Shown here: positions 36,155 to 46,941 of the stretch, in pieces | Layout: each line of letters opens with the position of its first letter | Numbering within the stretch: position 1 is the stretch's first letter | Assembly (NCBI GenBank): GCA_019635315.1 | Contig: JAHBZT010000004.1 | Location: forward strand, 372,001-436,000 | DNA: 64,000 bases | Reading direction: 5' to 3' | From: Rubrivivax sp. | GTDB taxonomy: Bacteria; Pseudomonadota; Gammaproteobacteria; Burkholderiales; Burkholderiaceae_C | Position numbers and translations under genes: made by a program | The notes under the pieces: generated by a model | What the model saw: only the letters and a program-made list of their open reading frames with translations | The model's database searches: none | What the model was told of the DNA's origin: nothing

Positions 36155-36562
36155 ATGAACGTCATGACGCGCATTGCCGACAAGGCCGGTGCGCTGGGCA
36201 GCATCGTCTCGGCGATGGGCTGCGGCGCCTGCTTCCCGGCCCTGGCCAGCCTCGGCGCCGCCCTCGGGCTCGGCTTCCTGAGTCAGTTCGAGGCCTTGTT
36301 CGTCACCGTGCTGCTGCCGCTGTTCGCGGCGCTCGCGCTGTTGGCCAACGCGCTGGGCTGGCTCAGCCACCGCCAGTGGCACCGCAGCGTGCTCGGCATG
36401 ATCGGACCGGTCATCGTGCTGATCGCCAGCTTCACGGTGGCCGAGAAGCTGCTCTACGTCGGCCTCGCGACGATGGTCGTGGTATCCGTGTGGGACTTCG
36501 TCTCGCCTGCAAACCGGCGCTGCGGCCCTGACGGCTGCGAAGTCGCGGCCAGGCAATCCTGA
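36155..36562 (+). CDS. merC: inner-membrane mercury transporter MerC
   Basis: The product is 135 residues with four hydrophobic segments. The Cys pair in GCGACFPALASLGAALGLG and the C-terminal Cys pair (RRCGPDGCE) are the MerC mercury ligands. It gives a second import route besides MerT. It sits between merP and merA, as in Tn21-type operons; no merD or merE follows merA. Confidence 0.93.
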   Translation: MNVMTRIADKAGALGSIVSAMGCGACFPALASLGAALGLGFLSQFEALFVTVLLPLFAALALLANALGWLSHRQWHRSVLGMIGPVIVLIASFTVAEKLLYVGLATMVVVSVWDFVSPANRRCGPDGCEVAARQS

Positions 36563-38281
<1,719 letters not shown>

Positions 38282-38329
38282 CACGCTGCCATGAGTGCAG
38301 ACGACTGGCCTTGATGTAGAGACTGCTCA

Positions 38330-38363
38330 TGAGAGCCTGAGGCATCTGCTTCCTCGGGGCTCT
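38330..38363 (+). promoter_or_regulatory. strong hairpin directly before the transposon-borne sbcC-like gene
   Basis: GAGAGCC-t-GAGG pairs with CCTC-gg-GGCTCTC over a 9-nt loop and ends two bases before the ATG, so it would cover the ribosome-binding region. This could lower or control translation. Confidence 0.45.
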
Positions 38364-38365
38364 CC

Positions 38366-40846
38366 ATGCAACCTCTCGCACTCACCCTCAAGGGATTCCG
38401 CGGCATTCGTGACGGCTTGGGCCGCGACGAGATCACGCTGGACCTCGAACGCCTAACCCAGGACGCGCAACTGATCGCCATCGTCGGGGCGAACGGCAGC
38501 GGCAAGTCGACGATCATGGATTGCCTCGTGCCCTACATCGGACTTCCGAGCCGCGCCGGGCTGGCGGGGGCGGGCGGCTTCTCCTACTACGATCATGTGT
38601 ACCTGCCCGAAAGCGTGAAGGACCTGACCTGGGCGCATGAGGGCCGCTGCTACCGATCGCAGATCGTCATCCGCCTCTGTGGCCGCCGTCGCACCGAGGC
38701 CTATCTGCACACGCTCGACGACGCCGGTGGCTGGCGTCCAGTGCGGCTCGACGACGGCATGGTGTCCGACGGCCGGGTCGAGACCTATACCCGCTGCGTC
38801 GAGGCCATCTGCGGCAGCGCCGAGACGTTCTTCACCTCGGTGTTCGCGGCGCAGGGCAAGCGCCAGTTCAGCACCTATCGCAACGCCGAGATCAAGTCGC
38901 TGCTGGCCGACCTGCTGGGTCAGGAGGAAATCCAGGCCCTGGGTCAGAAGGCTGCGGAAACGGTGCGCCTGTTGAAGGCGGGGTTGGCGACCATCCGCCA
39001 GGAACTGGTCGGGCTCGACGCGGAGGGGGTGCGCCTCGAGGCGACACGCCGGCAGCTCGACGGAGCGGGTGAACGCATGTCGGCGGCCGAGCGTGCCAAG
39101 ACGGCGGCACACGCCGCATTGGAGGCAGCGCAGGCGCGGCATGCGCGCGTGGCCGTCGACCGCGAGCAGTCGCGGGCCACCGAAGCTCGCCGCGCACAGC
39201 TCGCGGCCGAACGCCAGTCCACCCTCGACACCACCGCGCAGGCTCGCCGTGCCCTCCAGTCCCGGGATCAGGTCGAGCGGCAACGGCTGGAGCGACTGGA
39301 CCAGCGGGTTGCCGGACGGCTGCAGCAGGAACGGTCGCGGCGACAGGCCCTGACCCTGTCCCGGCAGCGTTGCCAGGCGGTGCTGGCCGAGGCAGGCGAG
39401 GTACAGCGTGCGGACCGGCGCCTGCCGCTGGCGCAGCGCATGCAGGCGCTGCGCAGCGCGCTCACCGAAGCCTGTCGCGAGCAGACCCACGCGCTGACGC
39501 GCAGCCAAGGGGCGGTGCGGCTTGCGCAACAGCGCGTGGCAGGCATCGAGCAGGAGGCGGGTCGGGCCGCGCTGAAAGCCGAGGAACTCGCGCGCCGGTT
39601 CGGCTTGACCGGCGAGGTGCCCTGCGTCGGCACGGATCTGCAGGGCCGTTGCAAGCTGCTGGGTGACGCGCGCGAGGCGCAGGCGCTGATCCCGAACGCC
39701 CAGGCCCAGCTTGCCCGGCTGGCCGGCGAGAAGTCCGAGGCGCAGCAGGAACTCCTTGCCGCGCGCCAGCGCTGCGAAGCGCTGGCCGGCGCACCGCGGA
39801 ACCTGGCACGTGCCGAGCGCCGCGAAGCCGTCGCGCGCGAGCGGGTGAGTCGCCTGGCCGTGATGTGCTCGAAGGCGCCGGCGTGCGCCCAGGCACAGAT
39901 GACATTGGTCGAGATCGAACAGGAGTTGCAGGCGCTGGGGCCCGCGGTGGCCGCCGATGCGGCTGCCGAAACCGCCGACGAGCGCGCCGAGCGCCAGCAG
40001 ATCGCCGCGGCACGCCTGGCGATCGATGAGCAACTGGAACAACAGGCGAGGCAGGCCACGGCAGCGCTGGCGCGCCTGGATCACGCGCTCGCGTCGCTGC
40101 CGCCCGCCTTCGACGAGCGACAGGTGACGGAGGCCTCTCGGGCGCTGGGTGCCGCTCGGGAAGCCTTCGGCGTCGCCGAGCAATCGATGCTGACCGCGGT
40201 GCGCGAAGCGCAGACGATCGAGGAGGTGTCCAAACAAGTGGCCGCACTGGCCGAGCGCCGCGAGCGCGTTCGCGCGCGCAGCGCCCGCGTCGAGGACGAG
40301 CTGGGCAACTGGAACCTCTTCGCGCGCTGCATGAGCAACGACGGCCTGATCGCACTGGCAATCGACGACGCGGGGCCTGCGCTCTCGGCGTTGGCGAACG
40401 ACCTGCTGTTGGCCTGCTACGGACCGCGCTTCACGGTGTCGATCCACACCTTGCTGGAGACCGCCAAGGGCGAGCAGAAGGAGGGCTTCGACATCGTCGT
40501 GCACGACGGCGACACCGGCGAAGGCAAGAGCGTCAGCCTGATGAGCGGGGGCGAGCGCACGTTCGTGGAGTCATGCCTGACCCGCGCGATCGCGTTGTAC
40601 CTGGCGCAAAACACCGGCCGCCGCTACACGACGCTGTTCACCGACGAGGCGGACGGCGCGCTGGACTCCCAGCGCAAGCGCATGTTCATGGCGATGAAGC
40701 GCGAAGTGCTGCGCCTGGGCGGCTACGAGCGCGAGTTCTTCGTCTCGCAGACGCCGGAGCTGACGGCGATGGCCGATGCCGTGATCGACCTCGACGCGCT
40801 GAAGGCGCACGGATGCGAAGCGCAAAGGTCCGTGTCCGCGGCGTAG
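38366..40846 (+). CDS. SbcC/Rad50-like ATPase carried by the transposon
   Basis: The product is 826 residues. Walker A is AIVGANGSGKSTIMD. A FSYYDHVYLPESVKDLTWAH block follows, then two long coiled coils (residues about 190-360 and 410-620) flanking a Cys-containing turn (PCVGTDLQGRCKLLG). The ABC signature is VSLMSGGERTF and Walker B is TTLFTDEADGALD. It has the same length and plan as the disrupted gene 34746/46945 and is roughly half identical by eye over the first 200 residues. It may supply the function lost by insertion, or be unrelated cargo. A strong hairpin covers the start region. Confidence 0.85.
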   Translation: MQPLALTLKGFRGIRDGLGRDEITLDLERLTQDAQLIAIVGANGSGKSTIMDCLVPYIGLPSRAGLAGAGGFSYYDHVYLPESVKDLTWAHEGRCYRSQIVIRLCGRRRTEAYLHTLDDAGGWRPVRLDDGMVSDGRVETYTRCVEAICGSAETFFTSVFAAQGKRQFSTYRNAEIKSLLADLLGQEEIQALGQKAAETVRLLKAGLATIRQELVGLDAEGVRLEATRRQLDGAGERMSAAERAKTAAHAALEAAQARHARVAVDREQSRATEARRAQLAAERQSTLDTTAQARRALQSRDQVERQRLERLDQRVAGRLQQERSRRQALTLSRQRCQAVLAEAGEVQRADRRLPLAQRMQALRSALTEACREQTHALTRSQGAVRLAQQRVAGIEQEAGRAALKAEELARRFGLTGEVPCVGTDLQGRCKLLGDAREAQALIPNAQAQLARLAGEKSEAQQELLAARQRCEALAGAPRNLARAERREAVARERVSRLAVMCSKAPACAQAQMTLVEIEQELQALGPAVAADAAAETADERAERQQIAAARLAIDEQLEQQARQATAALARLDHALASLPPAFDERQVTEASRALGAAREAFGVAEQSMLTAVREAQTIEEVSKQVAALAERRERVRARSARVEDELGNWNLFARCMSNDGLIALAIDDAGPALSALANDLLLACYGPRFTVSIHTLLETAKGEQKEGFDIVVHDGDTGEGKSVSLMSGGERTFVESCLTRAIALYLAQNTGRRYTTLFTDEADGALDSQRKRMFMAMKREVLRLGGYEREFFVSQTPELTAMADAVIDLDALKAHGCEAQRSVSAA

Positions 40847-40881
40847 CGGCCGCGGCCCCAAGCCGGCAGCGCCGGCATCGA

Positions 40882-41112
40882 TCACTGCGGCTCGGCTCGT
40901 GGCGTGTGCGGATCGGCCGGGTCATGGTGACCGAATCCCCGCAGGTATGCCTGATCGAGCAGGTGCTCGACCGCAGGTTCGCTCTTCGCGAGCTGCTCCA
41001 GGGCGCACAGCAGGTGATCCGCAACGCCGCGGTGCTCACTCGCAAAGGCCAGGCTGTAGAGCCGCAACAGCCCTCGCGCGAGGCGAAGGCAGGATCCGAG
41101 GTCGCTGTTCAT
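40882..41112 (-). CDS. small helical protein of the transposon
   Basis: A 76-residue frame (MNSDLGSCLRLARGLLRLYS; VADHLLCALEQLAKSEPAVE) that is predicted wholly helical with a polar tail rich in Pro and His. No family is recognised. It is on the strand of the transposase genes, about 120 bp after the TnpC-like gene, facing the end of the sbcC-like gene. Gap 41113-41230 shows nothing else. Confidence 0.5.
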   Translation of the reverse strand: MNSDLGSCLRLARGLLRLYSLAFASEHRGVADHLLCALEQLAKSEPAVEHLLDQAYLRGFGHHDPADPHTPRAEPQ

Positions 41113-41230
41113 CGCAGACCTCCAAGCGGGGCACCACTGCCCCGAGTGCTGGCAGCGTAGAGCTTGCCCCTGTGTCAGAGTCAACCGCCGGCCGCAGCTC
41201 CTCCCTGGACAGCGCGACAGCGGCGGAGGT

Positions 41231-41650
41231 TCAGCGCTGCAGCGAAACCACCTGGGGCTTGTGGGCGCGGCGCACTTCGGCCAACTCCCGGTCCCGCCGC
41301 ACGAGCTGGAGCCGCGTCTCCTGCCAGGCCGCGAAGTAGTGGTCGACCAGTGCCGCGAGCTTGGTGAGCTGCTCGCGCAAGGCGGCATTGTCGCGGCGCA
41401 GGCGTGCAGCGCGCCCGGCGTTATCGGGGTGCCGAAGGTGCTTCTGCTGTGCCGCGTGCAACGCCTGCACCACATCGGGGTGATAGCGGTACAGCGCGTT
41501 GCGCGAGATGCCGGCCAGATCGCACAGGGCGGTGGCGGTCAGTGCCGGCGGCGAGGCGCTGCCGCCTCGCTGTCGAACCATCGTCGTCAGCGCCTCACGC
41601 AGGCGCTGGGCCGATGCGGTCTTGGTGGCGCCGCGCGCCTGCTTCGTCAT
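41231..41650 (-). CDS. TnpC-like accessory transposition protein (DUF6262-type)
   Basis: The product is 139 residues. The N-terminal part has a helix-turn-helix-like LCDLAGISRNALYRYHPDVV. The second half is a coiled coil (LRRDNAALREQLTKLAALVD). This plan and its place after the recombinases match TnpC of Tn554-like elements, which helps choose orientation and raises transposition frequency. It overlaps the preceding recombinase gene by 4 bp. Confidence 0.7.
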   Translation of the reverse strand: MTKQARGATKTASAQRLREALTTMVRQRGGSASPPALTATALCDLAGISRNALYRYHPDVVQALHAAQQKHLRHPDNAGRAARLRRDNAALREQLTKLAALVDHYFAAWQETRLQLVRRDRELAEVRRAHKPQVVSLQR

Positions 41651-43530
41651 GATCGCTCCTTCCCATCGCTGTCGATCGTGCGGACCAGCGACCTTGCCTC
41701 ATCGAGTCGTGCGCGGACGATGCGCAGGGTCTGCCGCGGCAGGGCGGGCTCGTCCAGCAACCGCTCGCAGCGGTGGACTTGCTCGACCCAATAGGGTCGA
41801 TGCCGCTGCGACACCGCGAAGTTCTTGCAGCGCGCGCAGGTCGACGGCTCGCGGCGAGCGGGGTTCGGGCCGGCCGCGTTGCCGAGGCAGGCGCTGTGCT
41901 CCTCGCGATAGACGCAGAAGCCCCAGTCGCAGATGCCGAGCACGAGTCCCGCGTCCACCAGCAGGCGTGCGTAGCTTGCGAGGTCTTCCTTCATGCGCTT
42001 GCCCCGAAAGCGCGGGCGATTGGCCACGATCTCCTCGCCGGCGCGCCCGCCCAGGCCGGGTGCCGCCAGCATGTGTTCCCAGGCGTTGACCGACTGCTGC
42101 AGGATCTCGGCGTCGATCTCCTGGGCGAGCCGGTAGTCGGACCCGGCGTAGCCATGGTCGGTCTCGGCCCGTTCGCGATGACCGAGTTGCTGGGCCAGCG
42201 CGAACAGACACGTGCGATCACGCAACGCCGCGAACCTGGCGAAGGTCTTGCGGCCCTGGTGCGTGGAGAGCCGCCACGGCCGGTCCTGGTGCGTAAGGCC
42301 CAGCCAGGCGCCAAAGCGCTGCAGCTGGATGTTGATCCGTGCGATCGACGGAATATCGAGCAGCTCGGGCAGGACCTCGTGCCACTCCGTCGCGCCGTTG
42401 CCGTGCCAGCGGCGCAACCACAGCTCGTCGCGTCCGGAGACGGCGCGGTGCCCGGCGGACAAGGCTTCGAGCACCGCCACGGCCTGCACCGCGGCAGGAG
42501 GTGCAACCCATTCGTGCGGCCGCCCGTGGTAGCCCGATTGGCGCTTGAAGATCGCCCCGACGATCACGGTGACCGGCTCGCTGGCGCCGTCGGCGCAACG
42601 GTGCTGCACGCAGCCGGTCTTCAAGTGCAGGATCTCGCTGACGCGCGGGCCGACCAAGTAGGAGATGACGACGAAGCAGGCGGCGTAGAGCAAGTCGGTG
42701 CGCAGGACGAGTTCGCGGACCGATCGCACCGGGGAATCACCATCGGGGATGCCGGCGCTGGCGCTTCGAAGTGCCCGTGTCGCTCTTCCGGTGTGGGCAT
42801 GGCCTGCACCGGGACCGCCGGCCGCCGCCTGCCGATACGTCGGCCAGGCGTGCAGAACGATGGGAGCGTCGCGGGTGACGATGTCGATGGCCGCCTGCAC
42901 CAATGCCACCGCGACGGTGTCCGGAGTGTAGGGCCAGGGTCGTCGCAGCCCCTCGTGATAGCCGGCGGCCTGGCGCTGATCGTGTCCCGCAAAGGGGTCG
43001 AAGCACAGGCGGTCGTCGAGTTCGCCGCGAAAGCGATGGAAGTACGCGAACAGGTACAGGTGGCGCTGCACGGTCCCAGGCGCGCGCTGCGGGGAGTGGC
43101 CAGCCAGGGGGCGCGTGCGCAGCCACTGCTGGAACTGCAGCAACGCCGGCGGGTCGATCGCTCCAAAGCGGCGGAAGCCCTCGCCGTCCATCCATTGGAG
43201 CAGGCAGCGCAGGGTGAGAAAGTACTGCGCCACCGTGCTCGGACGCAGAGGCAGGCCGGTGGACAGCGAGCGCGATCGGATGAGGGCGACGAGCTGCCTG
43301 CTGGTCTCTCGCAGCGCGGCGTAGCGCTCGTCGGTGAATCGTCGGCCGTCTTGCAGATCGAAGTCCCAGCGCAGGCGCACAGGCTGCCGTTCTTCCAGCG
43401 CGTTGCCTGGCGCAAGAATCCAGACATCGTCTTCCCACTTCGAGTCGAGTAGGAACCATCCACGATCGCCGGCGCGTTCGCCCGCGGGGACGGCGGGACG
43501 GTCGGTGACTCTGTGCTGCAGGGCTGGCAT
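41647..43530 (-). CDS. tyrosine recombinase of the trio, third gene (TnpB-like)
   Basis: The product is 627 residues. Catalytic region: Arg in SYLVGPRVSEILHLKTG, an HxxR-like box in STHQGRKTFARFAALR, and LGHRERAETDHGYAGS with the Tyr. The C-terminus carries Cys motifs (CDWGFCVYREEHSACLG; STCARCKNFA) that probably bind zinc, typical of the large Tn554 TnpB group. Start 43530 (MPALQHRVTDRPA) lies 10 bp after the previous stop. It acts with the other two recombinases in strand exchange. Confidence 0.8.
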   Translation of the reverse strand: MPALQHRVTDRPAVPAGERAGDRGWFLLDSKWEDDVWILAPGNALEERQPVRLRWDFDLQDGRRFTDERYAALRETSRQLVALIRSRSLSTGLPLRPSTVAQYFLTLRCLLQWMDGEGFRRFGAIDPPALLQFQQWLRTRPLAGHSPQRAPGTVQRHLYLFAYFHRFRGELDDRLCFDPFAGHDQRQAAGYHEGLRRPWPYTPDTVAVALVQAAIDIVTRDAPIVLHAWPTYRQAAAGGPGAGHAHTGRATRALRSASAGIPDGDSPVRSVRELVLRTDLLYAACFVVISYLVGPRVSEILHLKTGCVQHRCADGASEPVTVIVGAIFKRQSGYHGRPHEWVAPPAAVQAVAVLEALSAGHRAVSGRDELWLRRWHGNGATEWHEVLPELLDIPSIARINIQLQRFGAWLGLTHQDRPWRLSTHQGRKTFARFAALRDRTCLFALAQQLGHRERAETDHGYAGSDYRLAQEIDAEILQQSVNAWEHMLAAPGLGGRAGEEIVANRPRFRGKRMKEDLASYARLLVDAGLVLGICDWGFCVYREEHSACLGNAAGPNPARREPSTCARCKNFAVSQRHRPYWVEQVHRCERLLDEPALPRQTLRIVRARLDEARSLVRTIDSDGKERS

Positions 43531-43540
43531 GGCAGCGGCC

Positions 43541-45286
43541 TCAGCGCAGGTCCGGCAACGGCGGAAGTTGCGGCAACAGAGACTCGGCCGCCGCGAGTTC
43601 TCGTGCGGCGAAGCGCGGCAAGATGTCCTCCTCGAGAATGCGCAGCTGCGGCGCGTAGAGGGCCTGCCAGCGCGCCGGATGCAGCGTCGCTGCCGCGGCG
43701 CGAAGGTGGTCACGCGCCTGAAGCAGCCGGGCCATGGTCAGCGGCTCCGGCGCGATCACGGCGTTGGGGCAAGTGAAGCAACCCATGAAGTTGGTGCAGA
43801 GCTCGCCCCGGCGTGTACCCGGCGCGGTGCCGGCCAGCGGATCCTTGCAGTCGAAGCCGAACATCGAAACCAGCTCGCCCGACGGGAGCGGCGCGCTCGG
43901 CGGTGCCGCCGCGGCCGACTGCGGAGTCGGCGTGGTCGGCGCCGCCGTGAGGTGCTCGATGAAGGCCTCTTGCAATGCGGCGATGCGCGCGTGGTTGTGC
44001 CTGCGGACGACCGGCACCTCGACATAGCGGACGGTCGTCGCGATGTTGGCGTGATTGGCCACCGCGCGCGTTCGAAGCAGGTCGCCGCTGGCGCGGTAGA
44101 AGCTGCACAGGACGCTCGGCCGAATGCTCGCCAACGAAAACGCCGCAAGGCCGTGGCGTTCGCAGAATTGGGCGATCAGGTGGTGGACCGTGACGGTCGA
44201 CATCGCGTTCACGGTGCGCAGTCCCTTGAAGATGAAAAGGCGGTCGCGCTGCGCCGGCGGTGCCAGCGGACGCAACCGCTCGTTCCAGGCGAGGATGTCC
44301 CTCACCAACGCCGGCGGCTCGAACGGGGCGTCACGTTCGAAGGTGCGTCGCTGCAGGCGCCCGGCGCGGGCCTTGAACCACACCAGCGCCTGGCGGTTCT
44401 CCAACAGTGGAACGTCCTGCAGGCACTCGCGCCCGAGTTCGGCGATGGGCTCGGGATTGCCGGCAGTGTGGATCAGGATGGCCAGGTAGTACGGAAGCAG
44501 CGAGACGGCACGCGGGTACACGAACGGTTCGATCAGCTTGGCACCACCCCAGCGACGCACCGCCATCTGCAGCGGATGGTTGCCGCGCCGTTGCAGCTCG
44601 AGGCCGCTGGGCACGATGCCGCCGAAGCGTCGATCGACCTCGGCCAGAAGCCAACCCAAAGAGCCGGGCTTGTCGCCGTCGGCGGCGCGCTGCGCAGCGG
44701 CCGATGCACGCGCTTCGCGCATGGCAGCGATGTCTGCTTCGCAAGCACGCAGGATGGCGCGGAGCTCGCGTTCCGGTAGCGTCGCGCGTGTGGAGCTGTC
44801 GCCGCCACGCCCTGGGAAGGGCGTGAAAGAATGGTCGATGCGGCCGACGAGATCGGGACGACAGCGTTCGAGCCAGCGCAGCAGCCGCCGCAACGCGCTG
44901 TAGACCCCACCCCGCGTGGAGATCGCCCATGGCCTGCCGTCCGAGCGCTGTTGTGCGTTGAGCCATTCGATGTAGCGCACTAGCATCCGTCGGTCCAGGT
45001 CCGCGAGCGACGCGACGGCTCCCGATTCAGCCGCGAAGCGGTTGAAGGTCAGCACCGAGGTCCAGCATGTCTTGATGCTGCGGGGCGACCGGGCTCCGAG
45101 ATGGCTCCAGAACGCCTGTGCCAGCGCGAGCCGCACGTCCTCGGGCAGGCACAGTGACGAAAAGTCGACGACCGTCTTGCGAACCACACGAGGGGCATCG
45201 AAGCGAGCGGGCTGCGCGTCGTGCGCTGGGGCCGCCACCGCTTCGTGCGACAGGACCCGACGGATGCTCTGGCGCGGCGACCTCAT
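43541..45286 (-). CDS. tyrosine recombinase of the trio, second gene (TnpB-like)
   Basis: The product is 581 residues. An N-terminal core-binding domain (LGARSPRSIKTCWTSVLTFN) is followed by a catalytic domain with SIRPSVLCSFYRASGDLLRT and ANHANIATTVRYVEVP carrying Arg and Tyr. The first Arg box is less clear (NPEPIAELGRECL), so catalysis may depend on its partners. A C-terminal Cys set (LCTNFMGCFTCPNAV) may bind zinc. Its ATG overlaps the stop of the first recombinase (ATGA). Confidence 0.78.
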   Translation of the reverse strand: MRSPRQSIRRVLSHEAVAAPAHDAQPARFDAPRVVRKTVVDFSSLCLPEDVRLALAQAFWSHLGARSPRSIKTCWTSVLTFNRFAAESGAVASLADLDRRMLVRYIEWLNAQQRSDGRPWAISTRGGVYSALRRLLRWLERCRPDLVGRIDHSFTPFPGRGGDSSTRATLPERELRAILRACEADIAAMREARASAAAQRAADGDKPGSLGWLLAEVDRRFGGIVPSGLELQRRGNHPLQMAVRRWGGAKLIEPFVYPRAVSLLPYYLAILIHTAGNPEPIAELGRECLQDVPLLENRQALVWFKARAGRLQRRTFERDAPFEPPALVRDILAWNERLRPLAPPAQRDRLFIFKGLRTVNAMSTVTVHHLIAQFCERHGLAAFSLASIRPSVLCSFYRASGDLLRTRAVANHANIATTVRYVEVPVVRRHNHARIAALQEAFIEHLTAAPTTPTPQSAAAAPPSAPLPSGELVSMFGFDCKDPLAGTAPGTRRGELCTNFMGCFTCPNAVIAPEPLTMARLLQARDHLRAAAATLHPARWQALYAPQLRILEEDILPRFAARELAAAESLLPQLPPLPDLR

Positions 45287-46473
45287 GGCGCCCCCGTCTC
45301 CGACAGCAGCGTGTCGAGCACGTCCTTGAGGACGCATGGGTCGACGGCAACGGCGCGAAGGTAGCGGTCGGTGGTCTCGACGTGCTCGTGCCCGAGCAGT
45401 ACCTTCACGACGATCAAGGGGTTGATCTTGGCACCTCGGTCGGCCAGGTGCTCGAGCCGGGCGAGCAGCATGCACGCGAAGGTGGCCCGCAGCAGGTGCG
45501 TGGTGGCCTTGAACCCGCAGGCCAGACCCGCTTGGCTCACGGCTCGCTGGTAGGCGTTCTTGCCCGCGGGTGATCCGCGGGCGTTGATGAACAATGCCTT
45601 GTGCTCGGCGATGCGACCCTTGCGTCGGGCGCGCGCGAGCCAGGCGAAGCGATGGCCGCTGACGTAGCCGTCGGTCTCGTCGAGCAGACTGGCCGGCGCG
45701 ATCACGTGGCCGGGCTTGAGGCCCTTGCGAATGACCTCGATCGCGTGATGCAGCGTGGCTGACGCAGGGCGGTGGCCTATGTCGCTGACGCTGAGGCGCA
45801 GCAGTTCGCTGATGCGCAGGCCCGTATACAGCTGCCAGCGTGCCATCAGGTCGTAGGGCGGTGCGAGCTCCGCGAGGAGTTCGCGCGCCTGCTCGGAGAC
45901 CAACGGCCGCGGCAACGCCTCGTACTGCCGAAGGATGAAGAGGCTGCGTTCATGGGTCGTAGCGTGACTGGCCTGCGCCGGCCGGTGATGCCGTGCGAGC
46001 CGGAAGTCGCGCGTCTTGTCCGCCAGCGGCGAGGCGTTCAACCATTGCGTCCGAACTGCCCACTCGTAGAACCGAAGTACGCCACGAACGCGATGATTGA
46101 TGGTCGTCGTCCGGTACGGGCGGCCGGTGTGGGGGCTCGGCTGCGCCATCATGCGGTTCCGATAGGCCACGAGGTCGACGGCGTCGGCGCTCTCCCACGG
46201 GATGTCGTTCTGCTCGAGCGTCTCGAACCAGTCGTAGAGGATCTCGGCGTAGGTCCTCAGCGTGTCGTCGGTATGGGCGCGTTGGACCGAGTGTTCATGC
46301 AGGAAGGCGACTGCCGGTTCGATCAACTGCCAGTGCCTGGTGAACAGAAGCGGAAACCCGGCGGGGCGGGGCTCGCGCACGGCGACAGCGGGCGCCTGCT
46401 CGGCAGCGGCGCGCGTTCGTGCGGCGACCTCATCGGGGGACGGCAGCGAGGCCTTGCGGATGATCTGCACCAT
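45283..46473 (-). CDS. tyrosine recombinase of the trio, first gene (TnpA-like)
   Basis: The product is 396 residues with complete catalytic set: Arg in YTGLRISELLRLSVSD, HxxR-like HLLRATFACML, LGHEHVETTDRY with Tyr. The N-terminal half has the SAM-like fold (TDDTLRTYAEILYDWFETLE). It is the canonical member of the trio. Its start region overlaps the upstream small gene by 44 bp, and its stop overlaps the next gene, so all five minus-strand genes form one transcript. Confidence 0.85.
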   Translation of the reverse strand: MVQIIRKASLPSPDEVAARTRAAAEQAPAVAVREPRPAGFPLLFTRHWQLIEPAVAFLHEHSVQRAHTDDTLRTYAEILYDWFETLEQNDIPWESADAVDLVAYRNRMMAQPSPHTGRPYRTTTINHRVRGVLRFYEWAVRTQWLNASPLADKTRDFRLARHHRPAQASHATTHERSLFILRQYEALPRPLVSEQARELLAELAPPYDLMARWQLYTGLRISELLRLSVSDIGHRPASATLHHAIEVIRKGLKPGHVIAPASLLDETDGYVSGHRFAWLARARRKGRIAEHKALFINARGSPAGKNAYQRAVSQAGLACGFKATTHLLRATFACMLLARLEHLADRGAKINPLIVVKVLLGHEHVETTDRYLRAVAVDPCVLKDVLDTLLSETGAP

Positions 46474-46792
46474 GGGGCGCTGCCTTGCGGTTCAGAAGCT
46501 TGACGGCATCCACGAAGGTCACATCCAGGAGGTGAATCGCCAAGTCGATGGCGCCGCCTCCGCCATGCCTCGCACGTGTGTCGTACCACTTGGGACCCGT
46601 GGTCACGATCTCGAAATCGCCGCGGCGAGTGCACAGGTGCCAGCGCTGGCTCTGGTCGTCCTTGACCGGCCGATACGTCGGGTCAGGCTTGACGTGGGTG
46701 GCCAGCAGCGCGAGTGCGTCGCAGGCCGGCATTTGGCGAAGCCTTGTCAACGCCGAGGCACTGAACGATCTGCGTAGTCGGCGCGCGACCAT
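46430..46792 (-). CDS. small accessory protein, first gene of the transposase operon
   Basis: The product is 120 residues. It contains SQRWHLCTRRGDFEIVTTGP followed by KWYDTRARHGGGGAIDLAIH. The 'WYD...GGGGAIDL' motif is shared with the N-terminal part of toprim/DUF3991 and other primase-like mobilisation proteins, but the toprim domain itself is missing. It may bind DNA or be a remnant. It is the gene nearest the right end of the transposon. Confidence 0.6.
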   Translation of the reverse strand: MVARRLRRSFSASALTRLRQMPACDALALLATHVKPDPTYRPVKDDQSQRWHLCTRRGDFEIVTTGPKWYDTRARHGGGGAIDLAIHLLDVTFVDAVKLLNRKAAPHGADHPQGLAAVPR

Positions 46793-46914
46793 CTCCGCAA
46801 CCTCCCGTGGCGTTGCTCAAAAACGCGGGACGCGGCGGGCTACTCGCCTCTGAAAGAGGCCTGGGCTGCCCGGGCGTGAGGTCACTGTAGGCGCGGAGCC
46901 AGAGCAATCCAAGG

Positions 46915-46941
46915 CCGTTGACACTCGCGAATGCAACCTAA
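46915..46941 (-). repeat. right terminal inverted repeat of the transposon
   Basis: Reverse complement TTAGGTTGCATTCGCG, A, GTGTCAAC, GG, matching the left end. The sbcC-like coding frame resumes at 46945. Confidence 0.75.
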